From positions 1-10,683 of the forward strand of contig JBKPHM010000146.1 of assembly GCA_046729855.1 (NCBI GenBank): a stretch of DNA of 10,683 nucleotides, given 5' to 3'. The stretch comes from DATHSY01 sp046729855 (GTDB taxonomy: Bacteria; Actinomycetota; UBA4738; HRBIN12). Of the stretch, positions 6,266 through 10,683 are shown one piece after another. The first letter of the stretch is position 1, and every line of letters starts with the position of its first letter. The position numbers and the translations under genes were made by a program. Under the pieces are notes generated by a model that made no database searches, was not told the DNA's origin, and saw only the letters and a list, made by a program, of their open reading frames with translations.

Positions 6266-7654
6266 GCTCGATGCGTCGGGGGTCCCCACGGGCCGGGTCG
6301 CGAACCCGCCGGCCCGGGTCCGGACGACGACGATGCGTTCCGGCGAGCGGACGGGGTGGACCTCCCGCCGCTTCAGCTCGCGGCACAGCAGGAACGTCGT
6401 TCCGCCGGCAAGCACCGGCCCGACCACGAGCATCGCCCGCATGAATGCGTTCATCCCGTCGACCGAGATCTGGAACAGGTAAGCGAGCAGATCATTGCTC
6501 CCAGCCAGCGTGAGCACGCTCATGAACGCGATGCCGCCAGCGCCCACGGCGCTGCGGAGCGGGTTGTCGCGGGGCCGGTCGAGCAGGTGGTGCGTCGCAC
6601 GATCGCCGGTGAGCCGACGTTCGATGAACGGCCAGAGCGCGAGGATCGTGAAGAACGCGCCGGGGACGACGACGCCGGGGACGAACGGCTCGGGCAGTCG
6701 CCAGCCGAACAGCTGCGGCTCGAGCGCCGGCGCGAGCCGCAGCGATCCCTCGAGCCACCCGACGTACCAGTCTGGCTGGGCCGGCGTCGTCGCGATCGTG
6801 GCGTCGAAGGGGCCGTAGAACCACACCGGGTTGATCTGGAAGATGCCGCCCATCAACGAGACCACGGCGGCGACGGCGAAGAGCAGCCCCACGCTCTTCA
6901 GCGCGTAGCGCGGCCACAGCGGCGACCCGACCACGTTGTCCTCGGTGCGCCCGGGCCCGCGGAATTGTGTGTGCTTCTGATGCCATATGAGCGCGAGGTG
7001 GGCCGCCAGCGCGCCCGCCAGGAGGGCGGGCAGCAGGAATACGTGGAAGACGAACAGCCGGGAGATCATCTCGGCGGTCGGGAACTCGCCGCCGAAGATC
7101 AGGGACGCGATCCACGGTCCGAGGAAGGGGATCGCGAGCACCGCCGAGTACGCGATCCGCAGGCCAGTGCCGGATAGGAGGTCGTCCGGCAACGAGTATC
7201 CCGTGAACCCGGCTCCCATGCCGAGCAGCATCAGCGTCACGCCGATCAGCCAGTTGATCTCGCGTGGCTTTCGGAACGCCCCGGTGAAGAAGACGCGGAT
7301 CGAGTGGACGGTCAGCGCACCGACGAAGACGAGTGCGGTCCAGTGGTGGATCTGCCGGATCACCAGGCCTGCCCGGACCTCGAACGACACTCGCAGAACC
7401 GAGTCGTACGCGAGCGAGACCGTGCGCCCGTCGAGTGGCGCGTAGGGCCCGCGGTACGTCGTGTCCGCGGAGGACGCGACGTAGAAGAACGTCAGGAACG
7501 TCCCCGTGAGGACCAGGACGACGAACGAGTACAGGGCGATCTCGCCGAGCATGAACGCCCAATGGTCGGGAAAGATCTTTCGGAGGCTGCGTTGCGCGAA
7601 CGTCGCCGCGCCGAGCCGCTCGTCCAACCCCTCGACCACGCGCCGGACGATCAC
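6128..7654 (-). CDS. qcrB: Menaquinol-cytochrome c reductase cytochrome b subunit
   Basis: The diheme b subunit of the bcc complex oxidises menaquinol at Qo and returns electrons to Qi across the membrane. The 508-residue frame shows the heme ligands His103/104 with His117 in the second helix, and His204 with His219 (15 apart, as in b6 and Gram-positive cytochromes b) in the fourth. The Qo motif is PDWY at 294-297, the variant usual in actinobacteria. About eight or nine helices run to residue 425; RELKRREVHPVRSPERIVVVRT (about 425-446) is the normal cytosolic end. The frame continues for about 60 more hydrophilic residues rich in His, Asp and Glu; the part from about residue 464 is antisense to ctaF. 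That tail may be real or may reflect a lost stop codon. The GTG start at 7654 overlaps the qcrA stop by 4 bp. Confidence 0.95.
   Translation of the reverse strand: MIVRRVVEGLDERLGAATFAQRSLRKIFPDHWAFMLGEIALYSFVVLVLTGTFLTFFYVASSADTTYRGPYAPLDGRTVSLAYDSVLRVSFEVRAGLVIRQIHHWTALVFVGALTVHSIRVFFTGAFRKPREINWLIGVTLMLLGMGAGFTGYSLPDDLLSGTGLRIAYSAVLAIPFLGPWIASLIFGGEFPTAEMISRLFVFHVFLLPALLAGALAAHLALIWHQKHTQFRGPGRTEDNVVGSPLWPRYALKSVGLLFAVAAVVSLMGGIFQINPVWFYGPFDATIATTPAQPDWYVGWLEGSLRLAPALEPQLFGWRLPEPFVPGVVVPGAFFTILALWPFIERRLTGDRATHHLLDRPRDNPLRSAVGAGGIAFMSVLTLAGSNDLLAYLFQISVDGMNAFMRAMLVVGPVLAGGTTFLLCRELKRREVHPVRSPERIVVVRTRAGGFATRPVGTPDASSSADALAHHAHRGGDHDDRAEQEQWRTEHQAAGGDRDADAEDDGPR
6290..6315. terminator. GC-rich hairpin after ctaF, possible weak terminator
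   Basis: GGGCCGG (6290-6296) and CCGGCCC (6309-6315) form a perfect 7-bp stem around a 12-nt loop, 24 bp after the ctaF stop and inside the end of the qcrB frame. There is no T tract, so it would be at best an atypical terminator for ctaFDC transcription. In a GC-rich genome such a stem may be incidental. Confidence 0.22.
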
Positions 7655-8481
7655 GGCATGTTCCAGAAGCTCGGGCCGACGGGACCGCTGAAGTCGCCGC
7701 CGGCGATCAGGTACCCGGCGGCATCGAGCTCGAGCGGCAGCTGGGGCAGCGGCCGCACGGCCGGGCCGCCGATCGGGACGGCGCCGATCAGGACGTCGAA
7801 CTGTGACTGGTGGCACGGGCAGCGGAGCGCGTGCTCGGTCTCGACGTACAGCCCCACGGGGCAACCGGCATGCGTGCAGACCTTCGAGTAGCAGACGTTC
7901 CCCTCCGGCGCCCACGTCTCGCGACCGTCGGGGAGCCGGAGGCGATCGGGATCGACGCGGATAAGCACGGCCTGCCCGTCCGCGGATCCGATCGCGCCTT
8001 CCGGAAAGACGGTGACGATCGAGCCGGCCTCGAGCGCCTCGCCCAGGACCGGCTGACCATCCTCCGTGACCAGCCTGGCGCCGGCCCGCCACGGCGTCTC
8101 GAGCAGCGAGCGACCCGGGCTCGGGCCGAGCGAGCGGATCGGGAACAACAGCGCCAGGCCGAGCGCGCCACCCGCCGCCCCGAGCAGCCGTACCAGGAAC
8201 CGACGCCTCGCGAGCTCCTCGCCGCCCTCCTCGACTGCCTCGGTGGCCGCGGCGACCTCTTCTTGGGGCGAGGCGAGGTGCCGGGGCTCGCTCTCCTGGG
8301 TGTCGGGCAGGACGCGCTTTCCCCACAGGATCAGCGCCGTCGCGATCCCGCCGAGCGAGACCGCGAGTAGCGGCCCCTCGACCTGCGGTTCTCCGCCGGC
8401 GATGTAGACGACCGCGAGCGCGATGCTCGCGATCGCCGAGAGCACCAGGGCGGCGCCGGCGACGCGTGCGGGACCCCTCAC
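7651..8481 (-). CDS. qcrA: Menaquinol-cytochrome c reductase Rieske iron-sulfur subunit
   Basis: The Rieske protein takes the first electron from menaquinol at the Qo site and moves it to cytochrome c1-like QcrC. The 276-residue protein has three N-terminal helices (about 7-29, 35-55 and 95-117), the actinobacterial arrangement, with an RRRFLVR twin-arginine-like motif at 92-98 just before the third helix, fitting Tat-dependent insertion of the folded cluster domain. The cluster motifs are CTHAGC (202-207) and CPCHQSQF (221-228): ligands Cys202, His204, Cys221 and His224, disulfide Cys207-Cys223. The GTG start at 8481 overlaps the qcrC stop (GTGA); a longer open frame upstream runs through qcrC coding sequence and is rejected. 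The stop overlaps the qcrB start. Confidence 0.95.
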   Translation of the reverse strand: MRGPARVAGAALVLSAIASIALAVVYIAGGEPQVEGPLLAVSLGGIATALILWGKRVLPDTQESEPRHLASPQEEVAAATEAVEEGGEELARRRFLVRLLGAAGGALGLALLFPIRSLGPSPGRSLLETPWRAGARLVTEDGQPVLGEALEAGSIVTVFPEGAIGSADGQAVLIRVDPDRLRLPDGRETWAPEGNVCYSKVCTHAGCPVGLYVETEHALRCPCHQSQFDVLIGAVPIGGPAVRPLPQLPLELDAAGYLIAGGDFSGPVGPSFWNMP

Positions 8482-9245
8482 GTCTTCGTCCCCGCGAGCC
8501 GGATCACCAGGAGCAGTAGCCCGAGGCCCACGACGACGCCGACGAACCCCTCGGCGACCGGACCGGTCCGGGTCAGCCCGAGCCCTCCGGGGTTGCCCAT
8601 CTCGCGGAGCTCGAGGAGATACCTCGCCACCGCGTCGAGGTCCTCCTGGTCGATCGTCGTTTCGCCGAACTTCGGCATCGCGCCCGGGCCGATCCGCACG
8701 GCCTCCGCGATCTGCAGTGCGGTCGCCTGGTCGAGCGCCGGCGCGATCTGCCCGCCGCCGATCGAGTCGCCGGTCGCGGCCGCGCCGTGGCACGCGCCGC
8801 AGTTCGCCTCATACACCTGCTGGCCGAGCGGCAGCGAGCCCGCGGACGGATCCACCGCCGGGATCGGGATGCCTTCCCCGCCGACGGAGGTTACGTACGC
8901 GACGAGCGCGCGGATCTGATCGGGCGTGAAGGCCGGGCGGTGGCGCGTCGGTTGCATCTTCGGGTTCGCGAGCGGCATCCGACCAGTCGACAGGTAGAAG
9001 TCCACGGCGGCAGCCCCGGCGCCGGCGAGCGGCGGCCCGTTGTCCGTCCCCGAGAGATCGGCGCCGTGGCACGACGCGCACGACTGCTGGTACAGCGCCT
9101 GTCCCTCGACGAACTGTTCTTGTTGCACGAGCCGCGACGCGCGCGAGGCTGGCGCGAGGAACGCCTGCGCGACCGCGGCCAGCACCACGGCCGCAACGAT
9201 CGCGCCGAGCAGCGATCGAGGAACGGAGCGGGAGCGGCGGCTCAT
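8478..9245 (-). CDS. qcrC: Menaquinol-cytochrome c reductase diheme cytochrome c subunit
   Basis: A membrane-anchored diheme cytochrome c that replaces both cytochrome c1 and soluble cytochrome c, handing electrons directly to CuA of CtaC. The 255-residue protein has an N-terminal anchor (about 11-32), two c-type heme sites CASCH (56-60) and CGACH (149-153), candidate axial methionines Met97 (NPKMQPT) and Met190 (GPGAMPKF), and a C-terminal helix (about 232-250). Two cytochrome c domains in tandem with a terminal anchor is the actinobacterial QcrC layout. The ATG at 9245 overlaps the ctaE stop (ATGA). No cytochrome c maturation genes are in the window. Confidence 0.95.
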   Translation of the reverse strand: MSRRSRSVPRSLLGAIVAAVVLAAVAQAFLAPASRASRLVQQEQFVEGQALYQQSCASCHGADLSGTDNGPPLAGAGAAAVDFYLSTGRMPLANPKMQPTRHRPAFTPDQIRALVAYVTSVGGEGIPIPAVDPSAGSLPLGQQVYEANCGACHGAAATGDSIGGGQIAPALDQATALQIAEAVRIGPGAMPKFGETTIDQEDLDAVARYLLELREMGNPGGLGLTRTGPVAEGFVGVVVGLGLLLLVIRLAGTKT

Positions 9246-9802
9246 CGGATCAGGAACAGAGTCGCGAACAGCCCGAGCCACACGACGTCGACGAAGTGCC
9301 AGTAGTACGCGGTCGCCTCGATCCCCGTGACCTCCCCGCCGTGGTACGCGCCCTGTGCGGCGCGGCCGAGCACCACCAGCATCAGGACGAGCCCGCCGAT
9401 CACGTGCAGCCCGTGGAAGCCCGTCATCCCGTAGAACAAGGTGCCGTACGCATTGGTCGAGACCTCGAACGGCAGGTGCGTCCACTCACGCGCCTGAATC
9501 CCGAGGAACGCCACCCCCAGGACGAACGTGACGACCGTCCACACGCGGAACCCACGGAGGTTTCCAGTGCGCGCCGCCCGGACGCCGAGCTGGAACGTGC
9601 CGCTCGACGCGACGAGCATGGCGGTCGCGATTGCGGCCGGCAGGGTCTCGAGATCGGCCGCGTCCGGGGGCCACGGCGACGTCCGCGCGCGTATGAAGAA
9701 GTACGCCGCGAACAGCCCCCCAAAGAACATGAGCTCCGAGGCGAGGAACAGCACGACGCCGAACAGGAGCGGCTCGACACGGCGCTCGGCGGCGGTCACC
9801 AT
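9242..9802 (-). CDS. ctaE: Cytochrome c oxidase subunit III
   Basis: Subunit III stabilises the oxidase and supports proton uptake into the D-path. The 186-residue protein is the short five-helix form common in Gram-positive bacteria. Visible family signatures are FLASELMFFGGLFAAYFF (19-36) with Glu23, GMTGFHGLHVIGG (125-137) and YYWHFVDVVWLGLF (166-179). It leads the operon ctaE-qcrC-qcrA-qcrB, the order known from Mycobacterium. The ATG at 9802 has no clear ribosome site, and only 26 bp separate it from the divergent ctaG start, so its promoter must overlap that gene or the transcript may be leaderless. I saw no convincing -10/-35 pair there. Confidence 0.95.
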   Translation of the reverse strand: MVTAAERRVEPLLFGVVLFLASELMFFGGLFAAYFFIRARTSPWPPDAADLETLPAAIATAMLVASSGTFQLGVRAARTGNLRGFRVWTVVTFVLGVAFLGIQAREWTHLPFEVSTNAYGTLFYGMTGFHGLHVIGGLVLMLVVLGRAAQGAYHGGEVTGIEATAYYWHFVDVVWLGLFATLFLIR

Positions 9803-9828
9803 CGAGCGGTGTGCGGTGAGACGATCCG

Positions 9829-10524
9829 ATGAGATCGGCGGCGCTGACGGCGGGTGTCGTCGCCGTGCTGGTCGCGCTGGTCGGGGCCGTCGACGAGGCC
9901 GCGCACCGGAGCCTGACGGGGCACATGGTGCAGCACCTGCTGCTGACCTCGGTCGCGGCGCCGCTCATCCTGCTCGGCGGACCCCTCACGCTCGCGCTCC
10001 GGTCCGGCGTGGGTCGGCGGTCTCTGGTGCGAGCGATCCGTTCGAGGGCGTTCGGCGTCGTAACGCATCCGGTCGTCGGCTGGGTGGCGTTCGTCGCGAC
10101 GATGTATGCGGTGCACCTCGGCCCGCTGTACGAGGCCGCCCTCCGCTCGCCCGCGTGGCACGCGGTGGAGCATAGCCTCTTCCTCGCAACCGCCGTTCTG
10201 TTCTGGATGCCGGTGATCGGGGAGACGCCCGCGCCGAACGCGCTCTCGCACGGCGCGCGGCTCCTGTACGTGGCACTCGCGATGCCGGCCGAGGGATTCC
10301 TCGCGCTCGCGTTGTTCTCGGCAGACCGGGTCTTGTACCCGTCCTACGCAGGTCCCGGGGCGCTGGAAGATCAGCAGGCGGCCGCCGCGCTGCTGTGGAT
10401 CGTCGGCGACCTCGTGCTGCTCGTCGCGCTCGTGACTGCGGCCCTCGCCTGGAAGCGCGACGACGAGGCGCGGCAACGCCGGCTGGAGGGGGAGCATGCC
10501 GTACGCCCTCCCTCAGGCGGTTGA
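9829..10524 (+). CDS. ctaG: CtaG-like cytochrome c oxidase assembly protein (caa3-type CtaG family)
   Basis: A polytopic membrane protein of the family required for cytochrome caa3 assembly in Bacillus and often linked to copper handling in actinobacteria. The 231-residue protein shows the family motif HMVQHLLL (32-39), APLILLGGP (44-52), YAVHLGPLYEAAL (93-105), AWHAVEHSLFLATAVLFWMPV (about 109-129) with His111 and His115, and about six helices. Family members usually have one or two more helices at the N-terminus; an in-frame stop at 9817-9819 excludes an upstream extension, so this copy is N-terminally short. The ATG at 9829 is preceded by GGTGAG with 8-nt spacing. It diverges from ctaE with a 26-bp gap. 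The adjacency to oxidase genes supports the role; the metal or substrate is not shown by the sequence. Confidence 0.88.
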   Translation: MRSAALTAGVVAVLVALVGAVDEAAHRSLTGHMVQHLLLTSVAAPLILLGGPLTLALRSGVGRRSLVRAIRSRAFGVVTHPVVGWVAFVATMYAVHLGPLYEAALRSPAWHAVEHSLFLATAVLFWMPVIGETPAPNALSHGARLLYVALAMPAEGFLALALFSADRVLYPSYAGPGALEDQQAAAALLWIVGDLVLLVALVTAALAWKRDDEARQRRLEGEHAVRPPSGG

Positions 10525-10683
10525 TCGCGGAACGAAGCCGAACGCCCGGCCCGTTCGGTACCTATCGCCCGACGATGTTCATGGAAGCACTGCTGACGGG
10601 CCGGGCCCTCGAGACTCGGGACGGCTGCCTGTTCGCCGGCGACGCCCTGCTCGTCTGGGCCAGTGTTCGGGAATGTCCCCTGA
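10521..10683 (+). CDS. Possible truncated small protein of unknown function
   Basis: A frame open to the window end can start at TTG 10521, overlapping the ctaG stop as TTGA, or at ATG 10575. It contains MFMEALLTGRALETRDGCLF and then AGDALLVWASV, which resembles short actinobacterial hypothetical proteins with an xxRDGCLxxG...LxVW pattern. No good ribosome site precedes either start. I cannot assign a function, and the frame may be chance in GC-rich DNA. A different frame from ATG 10496 is Arg/Pro rich and less protein-like. Nothing else is apparent in 10525-10683. Confidence 0.27.
   Translation, partial: MIAERSRTPGPFGTYRPTMFMEALLTGRALETRDGCLFAGDALLVWASVRECPL

Noticed and set aside
7655..8326. 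N-terminal extension of the qcrB frame to 8326
   Set aside because: It overlaps the Rieske gene out of frame; cytochrome b similarity starts at the GTG at 7654, which forms a normal 4-bp overlap.
8482..8793. N-terminal extension of the Rieske frame to 8793
   Set aside because: It lies inside qcrC and is Arg/Asp-rich shadow; the GTG at 8481 gives the usual three-helix actinobacterial QcrA.

Overview
The window is GC-rich throughout and reads as chromosomal DNA of an actinobacterium. The evidence is the mycobacterial-type isocitrate lyase, the three-helix Rieske protein, the two-heme QcrC, the PDWY-type QcrB, the actinobacteria-specific oxidase subunit IV (CtaF) and the SirA-type sulfite reductase with a cysteine-rich leader. 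The class cannot be fixed from the sequence; a deep-branching or uncultured lineage is possible. I see no mobile element, CRISPR array, tRNA or rRNA.

Left part (1-1016): the 5' end of a ferredoxin-dependent sulfite reductase gene (sirA) leaves the window on the minus strand. Its 340-bp upstream region holds a good sigma-70-type promoter, a dyad at the predicted transcription start, a 25-codon leader ORF with three consecutive cysteine codons, and a palindromic hairpin followed by a T-rich stretch just before sirA. This has the layout of a cysteine-responsive attenuator and is the most interesting element here. Facing away on the plus strand is a short remnant of an ECF-type sigma factor gene.

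Middle left (1017-3525): a two-gene minus-strand operon of isocitrate lyase (aceA) and, 9 bp downstream, a dihydrodipicolinate-synthase-family aldolase. The context suggests, but does not prove, a link to glyoxylate, for example a 4-hydroxy-2-oxoglutarate aldolase-like activity. A 250-bp divergent intergenic region separates aceA from ctaC and holds candidate promoters for both sides.

Right part (3526-10524): a nearly complete cytochrome bcc-aa3 respiratory branch. The plus-strand genes ctaC-ctaD-ctaF (oxidase subunits II, I and IV) converge on the minus-strand genes ctaE-qcrC-qcrA-qcrB (oxidase subunit III, diheme cytochrome c, Rieske protein, cytochrome b). A copper/assembly-type ctaG diverges from ctaE. 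Electrons would pass from menaquinol through QcrB and QcrA to QcrC, then to CuA of CtaC and to the heme a/a3-CuB centres of CtaD. In actinobacteria these proteins form a bcc-aa3 supercomplex without soluble cytochrome c. All catalytic metal ligands I looked for are present. All five junctions within the two operons are 4-bp stop/start overlaps. The two operons collide tail to tail, with the qcrB frame running 138 bp antisense into ctaF. The last 160 bp hold only a possible truncated reading frame that starts at the ctaG stop.
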